Positions 1-8,685 of a DNA stretch of 64,000 nt are shown here, piece by piece. Each line of letters opens with the position of its first letter. The first letter of the stretch is position 1. Position numbers and translations under genes: made by a program. Source of the DNA: Lentisphaeraceae bacterium (GTDB lineage: Bacteria; Verrucomicrobiota; Lentisphaeria; Lentisphaerales; Lentisphaeraceae); NCBI GenBank assembly GCA_021232515.1, contig JAJPOQ010000140.1, positions 94,645 to 158,644 on the forward strand, given 5' to 3'. Under the pieces are notes generated by a model, which did not search any database, was not told the DNA's origin, and saw only the letters and a program-made list of their open reading frames with translations.

Positions 1-969
1 ATTACCAGTAAGTTCGTTCACTTCACCTTCTAGGTGGATGCGCTCGATAAGTTCTTCTAGGCCAGTTTTAGCGAGTGCAGAAACTTTAACACAACCATAT
101 TCACCACCCCATTCTTCCGTTAGGAGACCCATCTGTTGAAGTTCTTGTAGAACTTTGTTCGAATCGGCATGAGGCAGGTCCATTTTATTGATGGCAATGA
201 TCATTGGAACTTTTGCATCCATAATGATCTTGATCGCTTCTTTAGTTTGAGCATTTACACCGTCGTCAGCAGCAACAACTAAGATACAGATGTCTGTAAG
301 TTGAGCACCACGTTTACGCATAGCAGAAAATGCCGCGTGACCAGGTGTGTCTAGGAATGTAACTTTCATTCCTTTGTAATCGATAAGAGATGCACCAGTA
401 TGCTGAGTGATACCACCAGCTTCGCCACTTGTAATAGAAGTGTTTCTTAGTGCATCAAGTAGAGATGTTTTGCCGTGATCGACGTGACCCATAACAGCAA
501 CAACTGGAGGTCGACCAACACGGTCACCATCTTTTTCGTCGTGCTTGATGTTCTCTGGGTCTTCTTCTTTTGGCTTACGCTGTGTTTCAGCCTGTGGCTT
601 TTCACGTTTGTCGACTACAAGAGTCAATCCGCGAGATTCACAGAGAGCTTCAACTTTAGCTTGGTCAATACTTTGATTGATGGCAGCTAAAACGCCCATT
701 TGCATAAGTTCAGTAATTAGTTTATTTGCTTTGATGTCTAGTATCTCAGCAACATTTTTAACAATGAAAGGTGGCTTGAGGCGAACGACTGTATCGTCTT
801 CAGCTTCTAACTCTTCAACATGGTCTTTAACTAGATCTGCAAGGTCTTCATCAATTGGCGAGCTTGACGTCAAGCCATCAAAGCCTTGTGTTTCAAGGAA
901 TTGAATAAGGCTGTCGAGAGTTACTTTGATCTCTTTGGCCAAGTCCTGTACTGTTATTTCGTTATTCAT
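1..969 (-). CDS. infB: Translation initiation factor IF-2, N-terminal part (cut by window edge)
   Basis: IF-2 is the GTPase that delivers initiator fMet-tRNA to the 30S subunit. Reading leftwards from an ATG at 969, 323 codons stay open to the window edge, so the C-terminal half is outside. The first ~60 residues resemble the IF-2 N-terminal helical domain (MNNEITVQDLAKEIKV). A Lys/Glu-rich linker follows, then the G domain with GHVDHGKT at about residue 160, DTPGH and NKMD. The N-terminal region is short compared with enterobacterial IF-2. It lies 30 bases downstream of nusA on the same strand, the usual nusA-infB order, so the two are surely co-transcribed. The identification is certain; only the C-terminus is unseen. 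Confidence 0.97.
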   Translation of the reverse strand, partial: MNNEITVQDLAKEIKVTLDSLIQFLETQGFDGLTSSSPIDEDLADLVKDHVEELEAEDDTVVRLKPPFIVKNVAEILDIKANKLITELMQMGVLAAINQSIDQAKVEALCESRGLTLVVDKREKPQAETQRKPKEEDPENIKHDEKDGDRVGRPPVVAVMGHVDHGKTSLLDALRNTSITSGEAGGITQHTGASLIDYKGMKVTFLDTPGHAAFSAMRKRGAQLTDICILVVAADDGVNAQTKEAIKIIMDAKVPMIIAINKMDLPHADSNKVLQELQQMGLLTEEWGGEYGCVKVSALAKTGLEELIERIHLEGEVNELTGN

Positions 970-999
970 TTATCTCGTATTTCCTTATTACTAGCTTGC

Positions 1000-2256
1000 T
1001 TATGATAGCAGCTTTTCCTTGACATAGTCTACAATGATCTGAGCTTGTTCTTCGTCTACGCCATCAATATTGCATAAATCGTTGACTTCAGCTGCACCGA
1101 TTCCGTCTAGTGAAAGGTAGCCGTTGCTAATTAGGTTTGAGGCGACTTCTTCAGAAATGCCAGGAATTTTCATGAACATAGACTTAACTTCTTCAAGTCT
1201 TTGTTCAAATGTCTGTTCTTCTTCAAATTGGAAGCGAGTTATATCTACATTCCAACCGGTTAGGTTTCTTGCTAGTTTAGCGTTATGACCACGCTTACCC
1301 ACTGCAAGAGAGTACTGCTCGTCACTTACTGTAACTTTGGCAGTTTTTGATTCATAGTCTAGGTCAACTTTCACAACTTCAGCAGGCTTAAGAGCTTCAG
1401 TGATGAGCTGCTTAGGTTCAGCAGTCCAGTGAACGATGTCTAGTTTTTCTCTGTTTAATTCACGAACGATCGCTTTAACACGAGCGCCTCTAAGTCCAAC
1501 ACAAGCACCAACTGGGTCGATGCGGTCTTCTGAACTAGAAACGGCAATTTTCGTTCTATAGCCAGCTTCACGAGCAATGGCTTTGATTTCGACGATACCG
1601 TCGGCTATCTCTGTAACTTCTCTTTCGAATAGTTTGCGAACAAGGTCAGCATGTGTTCTTGAGCAAACTAGGCTTGGGCCAGAGCGCTTAACATTTACTT
1701 CACGTAGTAATACTGTGATGTGGTCGCCGTTGTGGTAATCCTCAGAAGGAATACGATCTTGCTGACTTAAAGCACCTTCAGCAGTACCAAAGTCGATAAC
1801 AACGTCGCCTCTTTCGAAGTAACGAACAGTGCCGTTAAGAAGTTCACCGACATGGTCAGTGTACTCTTCGTTTACACGTTCTTTTTCAAGCTGTCTTAGC
1901 TTTTGCATGATTGCTTGCTTGGTAGATTGAGCAGCTATACGAGTCAAGTTCTTACTTGTCTCATACTTGCAACAAACGAAATCGCCAATAGATGCATCGA
2001 GGTCGTACTCTTTAGCACGCTCTAGGTCGACTTCAGTTCTTCTGTCGCCAATCTCTTCAACAACCTCAAAGTCAGCCCAAGTAGTAACATCGCCATTTGT
2101 ACGATTTATAGTCACTTTAGGATTAACAAGTGTTTCACCAAGCTCTTTAACTGCTGCAGAAGTAAGTGCTTCTTCAACAAGGTCAAAAAGTGTTTCTTTA
2201 TCTATTTCTCTTTCTTGCTCGAGATAATCGAGCATTGCAAGTAGTTCACTATTCAT
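1000..2256 (-). CDS. nusA: Transcription termination/antitermination protein NusA
   Basis: NusA binds RNA polymerase and modulates pausing, termination and antitermination. The 418-residue protein shows the N-terminal polymerase-binding domain (about 1-125), an S1 domain (about 135-200), tandem KH domains (GACVGLRGARVKAIVREL and AVGKRGHNAKLA) and one C-terminal helix-hairpin-helix repeat (IPGISEEVASNLISNGY). The frame stays open upstream to 2358. The start at 2256 is preferred because the family begins near MNSELLAMLDYLEQE and because the promoter -10 lies at 2348-2353, downstream of the longer start. rimP, which normally precedes nusA, is absent here; the upstream neighbour is divergent. Expression is probably controlled by the leader hairpin at 2288-2316. 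Confidence 0.96.
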   Translation of the reverse strand: MNSELLAMLDYLEQEREIDKETLFDLVEEALTSAAVKELGETLVNPKVTINRTNGDVTTWADFEVVEEIGDRRTEVDLERAKEYDLDASIGDFVCCKYETSKNLTRIAAQSTKQAIMQKLRQLEKERVNEEYTDHVGELLNGTVRYFERGDVVIDFGTAEGALSQQDRIPSEDYHNGDHITVLLREVNVKRSGPSLVCSRTHADLVRKLFEREVTEIADGIVEIKAIAREAGYRTKIAVSSSEDRIDPVGACVGLRGARVKAIVRELNREKLDIVHWTAEPKQLITEALKPAEVVKVDLDYESKTAKVTVSDEQYSLAVGKRGHNAKLARNLTGWNVDITRFQFEEEQTFEQRLEEVKSMFMKIPGISEEVASNLISNGYLSLDGIGAAEVNDLCNIDGVDEEQAQIIVDYVKEKLLS

Positions 2257-2287
2257 AATCTTTACCGTAAATTCATAGTTTTTTTGC

Positions 2288-2316
2288 AAAAAAAACGAGG
2301 ATTGTCGTAATCCCCG
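2288..2316 (-). terminator. Terminator-like attenuator in the nusA leader
   Basis: Minus-strand RNA reads CGGGGATT, loop ACGAC, AATCCTCG and then eight U. This is an 8-bp stem with one G-U pair followed directly by a U tract, the form of an intrinsic terminator. It lies between the nusA promoter and the nusA start, with no gene in between, so it can only act as an attenuator. A product that promotes termination, such as NusA, could shut off its own operon here. Confidence 0.7.
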
Positions 2317-2347
2317 ATGCAAAAAAATCGCTGTAACGTTGGTATGC

Positions 2348-2375
2348 AATATAAACATGAATCCGTTAATGTCAA
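2348..2375 (-). promoter_or_regulatory. Sigma-70-type promoter of nusA-infB
   Basis: On the minus strand there is a perfect -35 TTGACA (2375-2370), a 16-base spacer and a -10 TATATT (2353-2348). Transcription would begin near 2340, giving a leader of about 85 bases before the nusA ATG at 2256. Confidence 0.75.
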
Positions 2376-2488
2376 AAAGAGGCTAGAGCATAATTGGATC
2401 TAAAAAAATGAGCTGGAAAAAAGAGCTGAAAATTGCCTGAAATACCAAGTTGTTATTTGGTTGTTTTGAATAGTTTTTTGTTGATTAT

Positions 2489-2518
2489 TTGCACCCAAGG
2501 TGATTTTGAGACTATAAT
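2489..2518 (+). promoter_or_regulatory. Promoter of the alpha/beta hydrolase gene
   Basis: TTGCAC at 2489-2494 and TATAAT at 2513-2518 are separated by 18 bases. They lie 28 bases before the start codon at 2546, with GGAGG at 2536-2540. Confidence 0.6.
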
Positions 2519-2545
2519 AATTCCAAGAGATGTTCGGAGGTGAAG

Positions 2546-3331
2546 ATGATTTTTGAAGAAAAGCTGATTTTCTTTCCGGAGGCTTATCCCATTGGGGAGT
2601 GGTCTCCGAAGCTTGATGCATCATTGAAACTTCAAGAAGTTTGGTTTGTATCAGACGACCGCCATATTCATGGATGGTACCTCGCACCAGTCGAGCATGC
2701 CTCTTCACATGTTTACCTCATTTGCCATGGTAATTCTGGCAATATCACTGATTGGTTTGTCAAAGCGCAAAACATCGCAAAGCTAGGGTTGCCGGTCTTA
2801 CTGTTTGATTACAGAAGTTATGGCAAGAGTGAACAAGGACCTTTAAGTGAGAAGGGTATATATGAAGACAGCAGTGCTGCTATTCGTTTTTTAAATGATA
2901 AGGGTTTTGCGAATGATCAGATCATTGTTCATGGTATATCCCTAGGTGGTGGCGCGGCTACTTATTTGGCATCTGAAAATGATTTGGCCGGCCTTGTTTT
3001 AGAATCTACTTTTACTTCAATTCCAGATATGTGTTCCAAACTTTACCCATTTATTCCAAAGTGGGTCGTAGGGACAAAGTTTGCTAACCTTGAGAGGGTG
3101 AAAGGAATTTACGTTCCTTCAACAATTCTTCATGGCACGGCAGATTTGCTTATTCCACACTCAATGGGAGAGAGTCTTTATGCTGCCATGGAGAACTCGA
3201 CAAAGAAGAATTTTATATCTATAGATGACGCGGGACACAGCGACTTGATGGAAACTGCCGAAAAAGTGTATATCTCCGGCATTAAGAAAATGCTATTAGA
3301 AGATGTCGGTGTTCAACTAACTGCTAGTTGA
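2546..3331 (+). CDS. Alpha/beta hydrolase (BEM46/serine aminopeptidase-like)
   Basis: A 261-residue cytoplasmic alpha/beta hydrolase with all family landmarks: an oxyanion-hole HGNSGN (residues 61-66), nucleophile elbow GISLGG with Ser132, Asp200 in HGTADLLIP and His231 in AGHSDL. This layout matches BEM46/ABHD13-like hydrolases of unknown substrate. A GTG at 2540 is in frame but would overlap the GGAGG ribosome site; ATG 2546 has a 5-base spacing and is chosen. Its stop codon directly abuts the stop codon of rimO on the other strand with no intergenic base. Family certain, substrate unknown. Confidence 0.88.
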   Translation: MIFEEKLIFFPEAYPIGEWSPKLDASLKLQEVWFVSDDRHIHGWYLAPVEHASSHVYLICHGNSGNITDWFVKAQNIAKLGLPVLLFDYRSYGKSEQGPLSEKGIYEDSSAAIRFLNDKGFANDQIIVHGISLGGGAATYLASENDLAGLVLESTFTSIPDMCSKLYPFIPKWVVGTKFANLERVKGIYVPSTILHGTADLLIPHSMGESLYAAMENSTKKNFISIDDAGHSDLMETAEKVYISGIKKMLLEDVGVQLTAS

Positions 3332-4690
3332 TTAGACTATTTCTCCAAAAAGATCGTAAGCGTCTGCTTCAAAGATCTTAACTTTAACAAATATCTTGTC
3401 ACCGATACTTTCGTCGTATTCAAAGTGAACTTGATTGTCGACGTCTGGAGCATCGCCTTCAGTTCTGCCAACACAACGAGTATTTCCTTCTTCATCTTCA
3501 AATATATCTTCGATGATAACATCGACTGTTTGATCGACAAAGCGTTGGTTTTTCTCGTATGAGATATCTTGCTGAATTTCCATGAGCTCATTTTTGCGAC
3601 GCTCAGCAGTTTCTTTGTCTGCATATTCGTCAAAATTGTGAGCATGAGTATTCTTTTCGTGAGAATATGTGAAGATACCAACACGGTCAAATTTTTGCTG
3701 TTCTACAAATTCTTTGAGCTGTTCATATTGTTCTTCATCTTCACCAGGGTGACCAACTAGAAGAGTGGTTCTCATGGTAACGCCAGGAATTTTTTCTCTG
3801 AACTTATCCAAAAGAGCTTCAGTACGTTTTCTAGTAATGCCACGACGCATAGTCTTGAGAACTTTATCGCCAGCGTGTTGAAGTGGCATGTCGATATATT
3901 TACAGATGTGCTTGGTATTTGAAAATGTGTCAATCAATTCATCTGTAACAGTAGTTGGATAAAGGTATAGAAGTCTTACCCAGTACTCATTTGCATCTAG
4001 TTTATCTAGAGCTTGTAAAAGTTTTGCGGTATTCGAGCCATCCTTTAAGTCAGAACCATAGCCTGTAGAATCTTGAGAAACTAGGATTATTTCTTTGATG
4101 CCTTGATTAAGAAGTGCTTGAACTTCTTTGACGACTGAAGTGATAGTACGGCTTCTAAGTTTTCCTCTAAAAGTCGGGATAGCGCAGAAACTACATTTGT
4201 GGTTACAGCCTTCAGAAATCTTTACATAAGCGTAATGTGAAGGAGTCACTAAAAGTCGTGGGGTATTTTCGTCATATAAATAAACTGGTAAGTCTTCTTT
4301 GACGAAAGTATTTATGCTTGGCGTTTTTCTAAGAATATTTTGAACCATATCGCCGATCGATGTTATCTCGTCTAAGCCGAGAAAAAGGTCAACGTCTGGG
4401 TGATTTTTTTTCGTTTCTTCAGGTGATCTTTGTGGAAGACAGCCAGCAACAACAACTTTTCTGTGTCGTTTCTTTTTCTTCCATTGAACCGCATCCATGA
4501 TAGCATCGTTTGATTCTTGACGAGCACCGTCGATGAAGCTGCAAGTGTTGATCACAAAGATGTCAGCATCATTTAAATCATTAGTCAAAGAGACTCCACT
4601 GGTTGCTAGATTGCCTAACATGACTTCAGTGTCGACGAGATTTTTTGCGCAACCTAAGCTGCTTACACATATTTTAGCGGATTTTGGCAT
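3332..4690 (-). CDS. rimO: Ribosomal protein S12 methylthiotransferase RimO
   Basis: RimO is a radical SAM enzyme that adds a methylthio group to the conserved aspartate of ribosomal protein S12. The 452 residues contain the N-terminal UPF0004 domain with Cys14 (in SLGCAKNLVD, diagnostic of RimO rather than MiaB), Cys50 and Cys84, which bind the auxiliary cluster. The radical SAM motif CNHKCSFC follows at 162-169, and a C-terminal TRAM-like domain of about 65 residues completes the protein. Length and order match the family. It is a single gene, convergent with the hydrolase and divergent from the DUF423 gene. Confidence 0.96.
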   Translation of the reverse strand: MPKSAKICVSSLGCAKNLVDTEVMLGNLATSGVSLTNDLNDADIFVINTCSFIDGARQESNDAIMDAVQWKKKKRHRKVVVAGCLPQRSPEETKKNHPDVDLFLGLDEITSIGDMVQNILRKTPSINTFVKEDLPVYLYDENTPRLLVTPSHYAYVKISEGCNHKCSFCAIPTFRGKLRSRTITSVVKEVQALLNQGIKEIILVSQDSTGYGSDLKDGSNTAKLLQALDKLDANEYWVRLLYLYPTTVTDELIDTFSNTKHICKYIDMPLQHAGDKVLKTMRRGITRKRTEALLDKFREKIPGVTMRTTLLVGHPGEDEEQYEQLKEFVEQQKFDRVGIFTYSHEKNTHAHNFDEYADKETAERRKNELMEIQQDISYEKNQRFVDQTVDVIIEDIFEDEEGNTRCVGRTEGDAPDVDNQVHFEYDESIGDKIFVKVKIFEADAYDLFGEIV

Positions 4691-4822
4691 ATACCTAAAG
4701 TTCTGAAAATTAATTGGTTATTGTAAAATTCGCGATAAGATAGGCATGACTCTGACAAAATCAAATAGATTGCTGCCATTTGTACGGTAGTATAGTTAGG
4801 ATAGTAAACTTTGAGGTTAGTT

Positions 4823-5185
4823 TTGAAGATTTCAGACATAGTGATATTTCGAATTGCAGTTTTACTTGGCTTTATAAATATTGTCCTCGGTACTTTAGGT
4901 GCCCATGCTATAAAGTTTGAGTCGGGTTACCATAAAGAACTTTTTAATACGGCTTTGCTCTACCAATCAATTCACATCCCCGTTTTACTGTTCATCTCTT
5001 TGTTTTCTATGAGAAAACAGGGAATGGCTATGACTGGCGGTCTACTTGGTTTTTGTTGGCCTTTATTTTTAAAGGGAGCTACAGGTATTGGCCTTGGTCC
5101 GATCGTACCTACTGGCGGCATGGTTCTTATGTTTGCATGGATTTGGATGCTATTTTCGGGAAATAAAGAGAAAAACAGCCAGTGA
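4823..5185 (+). CDS. DUF423 family membrane protein
   Basis: A small hydrophobic protein (about 120 residues) with four predicted membrane helices and the DUF423 (YgdD) pattern: an early LGAHAIK motif after the first helix, then a C-terminal PTGGMVLMFAWIWM helix. An upstream TTG at 4811 is in frame, but the GAGG at 4813-4816 sits 6 bases before the TTG at 4823, which is therefore preferred. There is no biochemical role known for the family. It is monocistronic. Confidence 0.8.
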   Translation: MKISDIVIFRIAVLLGFINIVLGTLGAHAIKFESGYHKELFNTALLYQSIHIPVLLFISLFSMRKQGMAMTGGLLGFCWPLFLKGATGIGLGPIVPTGGMVLMFAWIWMLFSGNKEKNSQ

Positions 5186-5262
5186 CGGCATGTCTGGGCT
5201 ATTATCTTGAGAATTATCTTTTATTGTTAGTTGTTAATTAAACGTAAATCACGAGTTACTCT

Positions 5263-6852
5263 TTGATAAAAAAGTTGTTTAGAAAACTTTTCGGGCGCCA
5301 AAAGCCTGAAATAGAAGCTGTTCCAGCCGTAGTCCCAGAAGAAAAACCTCGCCCTTCTACGCCGGAAAGCTCTAAAAAGAAAAAACCAGAATTTCAACGT
5401 TCGGAAAATCAGTCCGAAGGTAAAAATAAACACCAGAAAACTCATAAAAAGAGACAAGATAGAGGTCATGGTGAAAATCGCCGCAAGGCAGACTTGCCAT
5501 CGAAATCAGTTTCAGTTAAAGCATCTGAGCCAGAAAAAGGCTGGGAGCCAGAGTCTATTCCAGAAGTTTCAGAAGGAACAAGTTTTTATTCTGTAGGTCT
5601 TTCAAACCCAGTTTTACATGGTATCCACGATCTAGGTTTTGCAAAATGTACTGAGATACAGGCGATGACTTTACCAGAAGCCCTTAAGGGAAGAGACATA
5701 GCAGGTAAAGCTCAAACAGGAACTGGTAAAACAGCCGCATTTCTAATCTCAATTTTCGATTATTTTATTAAAAACCCACTAACAGAGCCTTACTCAGGAA
5801 CTCCAAGATGTTTGATCTTAGCTCCGACTCGTGAGTTGGCCGTACAGATTGGTAAAGATGCTGTAGAGCTAGGTAAATACTGTGATGCAAAAACAGTTAC
5901 CGTTTACGGCGGTATGGATTTTGAAAAACAAGCTCAAGAGTTTTATGAGAGAGTTGACATACTAGTTGCAACTCCTGGTAGACTCCTCGACTACACACGA
6001 CGCAAAATCGTTCAGCTAAATAAAGTAGAGCTTCTAGTTCTCGATGAAGCTGACCGCATGTTGGATATGGGTTTTATACCAGATGTTCGTCGAATCATCG
6101 GTCAGGTCCCACACAGTGATCGTCGAATAACTCAGCTTTACAGTGCGACTTTAAGTGATGCTGTTATGAATCTTGCTCAACGTTGGATGAAGAAAGAGTA
6201 TCACATAGTTGAAATCGATCCAGAAACAGTGGTTTCAAATGACGTTGAACAGATAGTTTACATGGTTTCAGCAAAGCAAAAGGTCCCTATAATTCTTTGG
6301 TATCTTAAAAATGAACCAGTTGAAAGAATGATTATCTTTACAAATAGAAAAGATGAATCGCTCGCACTTTCAGATAGGCTTTTTGAGTATGGTATAGACC
6401 TCGAACTTTTGACTGGCGATGTAGCTCAAAAGAAAAGAATGAGAATTCTTGAGAAGTTTAGAGCTGGTGAAGTTAAAGTCATAGTTGCAACAGATGTTGC
6501 GGGCCGTGGCATACATGTCGACAATGTCAGCCATGTGTTTAATTATGAATTACCTTACGAAGCAGAAGACTATGTTCACCGTGTTGGTCGAACAGGTCGA
6601 GCTGGATCACAGGGTAAAGCGATAAGCTTCGCTTGTGAAAATAGTGCTTTTGAACTTCCTTCAATTGAAGAATATATTGGCCATTCATTGACTTGTTGTA
6701 GCCCAGAGTCTGAGCTGTTAGAAGAGTGTGAAAAGGTTCGTGAAGCTCCAGTCAGAAAGAAGCAACACAATAATAACCGTAGTAGAAATGGTAATGGTAA
6801 TAATCGACATAGAAATAATAGAGGAAATGGACGTAACCATAGACGTTCGTAA
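5263..6852 (+). CDS. DEAD-box RNA helicase (RhlB/RhlE-like)
   Basis: An ATP-dependent RNA helicase of 529 residues. After a Lys/Glu-rich N-terminal tail (about 1-105) come the Q motif region, motif I AQTGTGKT, PTRELA, TPGR, DEAD (motif II), SAT (III), ATDVAGRGIH (V) and HRVGRTGRAG (VI). The C-terminus is an Asn/Arg-rich tail (about 495-529) typical of RNA-binding extensions. The start is TTG 5263; no ATG occurs before the helicase core, and the basic MIKKLFRKLFGR start is plausible. The ribosome site is weak (ACGAG). Likely involved in ribosome assembly, mRNA decay or cold adaptation; which of these cannot be told from sequence. Confidence 0.93.
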   Translation: MIKKLFRKLFGRQKPEIEAVPAVVPEEKPRPSTPESSKKKKPEFQRSENQSEGKNKHQKTHKKRQDRGHGENRRKADLPSKSVSVKASEPEKGWEPESIPEVSEGTSFYSVGLSNPVLHGIHDLGFAKCTEIQAMTLPEALKGRDIAGKAQTGTGKTAAFLISIFDYFIKNPLTEPYSGTPRCLILAPTRELAVQIGKDAVELGKYCDAKTVTVYGGMDFEKQAQEFYERVDILVATPGRLLDYTRRKIVQLNKVELLVLDEADRMLDMGFIPDVRRIIGQVPHSDRRITQLYSATLSDAVMNLAQRWMKKEYHIVEIDPETVVSNDVEQIVYMVSAKQKVPIILWYLKNEPVERMIIFTNRKDESLALSDRLFEYGIDLELLTGDVAQKKRMRILEKFRAGEVKVIVATDVAGRGIHVDNVSHVFNYELPYEAEDYVHRVGRTGRAGSQGKAISFACENSAFELPSIEEYIGHSLTCCSPESELLEECEKVREAPVRKKQHNNNRSRNGNGNNRHRNNRGNGRNHRRS

Positions 6853-6873
6853 CTTTGCCGATTTAGGATTATT

Positions 6874-8685
6874 ATGCAATACATTTTAGGAGCTGCTGGT
6901 GGTGATCATGGACCAGCAATATTGGCCGGAGCAAGCCCACTTTTATTAACCGCAGTCATTATCATAGTTGGTAGTGTTGCGGGTTTGGTAGCTCACAAAT
7001 TCAAACTTCCAGCTTTGACAGGGCAGATTATTGCCGGTGTTTTCCTAGGTGTTTCAGGTTTTCACCTTTTAGGTCATGTCGAAGAAAAAAGTCTTGCCTC
7101 AATTACTAGTTTCGCCATAGGGCTTATTGCCGTTACAGTCGGAGCTCACTTAAACTTTCGTTTACTACACAACTCCCTAAGGCGTATTCTACAGATCGCT
7201 ATAGCTGAGTCTTTAGCAGCTTTTGCTTTTGTGTTTTTTACCTTAGAGTATTTTAATCCGCTTAAGTTAGCGGATAATATGCAAGTTCCGATTTATTTGT
7301 TAATTGCATCATTAGCCTGTGCGACTTCGCCGGCTTCTTCACTACACGTTATTAAAGAGAAAAAAGCCAAGGGTATCTTGGTTAAAACGATGGTAGCAGT
7401 TATTGCTATCGACAACCTTATTTGTTTAGCCATTTTTGAAACCGTTCGAGCTTTTGCTAAACTTGAGATAGCTGGAGCGACTATTTTTGAAACAGTGCTT
7501 CCTGGTGTATTGAGTTTCGTTATTGCCGGTTCAGTTGGTTTTTTAATTGGCTTTGGTCTTCATAGTTATTCAAAATTTGTTCAGAAGAAGTATCAGTCTC
7601 AATCAAGAAGCGTTGTCAATTCAATTCTCTTTACGGTGATGATGATCGCAATCATGCTTTGTCATGGTCTGTGTGAATACTTGAAATTTATTTGGTTGGA
7701 TTCAGGCTTTGGATTAAATCCATCTCCACTTATGGCAAATATGGTCATGGGTGTTGTCTTGGCAAATACCTCGGACTACAAGGATCACTTACTTGAGCAG
7801 TTTGAGCTCATGGAACAAGCGGTATTTACCTGTTTCTTTACTTTGGCCGGCATGCATCTCAATCTTAGCTCATTGAGTGGTGATGTTCTTTGGACTGCAG
7901 TTATTTATCTTGGTGCCATGTGTGTCGGTAAAGGTTTTGGTTCTTCCATTGCTGCGATGTTTGGTTCTGCAACGAAAAATTTATCTAAGTTTATTGGTAG
8001 GACTTTGCTGGTTCAGGGAGGTTTGACCATTGCTTTGGTCATCATCATAAGTGAGGATAGTACCTTTGCTGCATTTAGTAGTGATATAACCGCGGCGATA
8101 TTAGCTTGTGTTGTTGCTACGGAGCTTATAGGAACAGTACTGATCAGTAAGACTTTAGACTCAGCCAAAGAGAGTGGGAATGATCGAACGAGGCTTATCG
8201 AGTTTTTGCAAGAAGAGTACATACTGCCATGTATGTTTGCGCGGGATAAGTTCGAAGCTATTGAGGAGTTATGTCACTTTATGGTAAAGACTCATAAGAT
8301 GAAGATGCCTGTAAGTGAATTGACTGAAAAAGTTATTGCTAGAGAGAAGGAGATGCCTACCGGTATTGGTGAAGGAATCGCTGTCCCTCATGCTAGGTTG
8401 GAAGCCATGACTGGTCCTACAGACAAGATTATGGGTGTTATGGCTCTTTGTAGTCCACCAATTGATTTCGGCGCTCCAGATGAGAAACCGGCAGAACTAG
8501 TTATTTTGGTTATTACTCCTGAAAATCACAGTGAAAGACACTTGGAAGTTATCGGTGCTATTGCGAGAATGATGCAGCATACAGAGATTCGCGATGCGAT
8601 CTTAAATGCTACTTCAGCAGCTGAGATTCATGAGATTATTCACTCAGAAGAAGCAGAGAGCTTCAATTACTTCTTACATAACTGA
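6874..8685 (+). CDS. Cation/proton antiporter (CPA2/KefB type) fused to PTS EIIA domain
   Basis: A 603-residue inner-membrane protein. Residues ~15-425 form about twelve hydrophobic helices of the Na+/H+ exchanger fold (KLPALTGQIIAGVFLGVSG near the start). Residues ~440-600 form a soluble fructose/mannitol-type PTS EIIA domain with the phosphorylation-site motif TGIGEGIAVPHARL, including the His that would accept phosphate. This suggests the transporter is tuned by PTS phosphorylation state, although no PTS gene is in the window. The ion could be Na+ or K+. Its 3' end overlaps cobS (opposite strand) by 12 bases. Confidence 0.88.
   Translation: MQYILGAAGGDHGPAILAGASPLLLTAVIIIVGSVAGLVAHKFKLPALTGQIIAGVFLGVSGFHLLGHVEEKSLASITSFAIGLIAVTVGAHLNFRLLHNSLRRILQIAIAESLAAFAFVFFTLEYFNPLKLADNMQVPIYLLIASLACATSPASSLHVIKEKKAKGILVKTMVAVIAIDNLICLAIFETVRAFAKLEIAGATIFETVLPGVLSFVIAGSVGFLIGFGLHSYSKFVQKKYQSQSRSVVNSILFTVMMIAIMLCHGLCEYLKFIWLDSGFGLNPSPLMANMVMGVVLANTSDYKDHLLEQFELMEQAVFTCFFTLAGMHLNLSSLSGDVLWTAVIYLGAMCVGKGFGSSIAAMFGSATKNLSKFIGRTLLVQGGLTIALVIIISEDSTFAAFSSDITAAILACVVATELIGTVLISKTLDSAKESGNDRTRLIEFLQEEYILPCMFARDKFEAIEELCHFMVKTHKMKMPVSELTEKVIAREKEMPTGIGEGIAVPHARLEAMTGPTDKIMGVMALCSPPIDFGAPDEKPAELVILVITPENHSERHLEVIGAIARMMQHTEIRDAILNATSAAEIHEIIHSEEAESFNYFLHN

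Noticed and set aside
2257..2358. Longer NusA start at 2358
   Set aside because: It lies upstream of the promoter -10 at 2348-2353 and extends beyond the family N-terminus; 2256 is preferred.
2400..2708. 102-residue minus-strand ORF overlapping the hydrolase gene
   Set aside because: It lies largely opposite the hydrolase gene, is low-complexity at the end and has no ribosome site.
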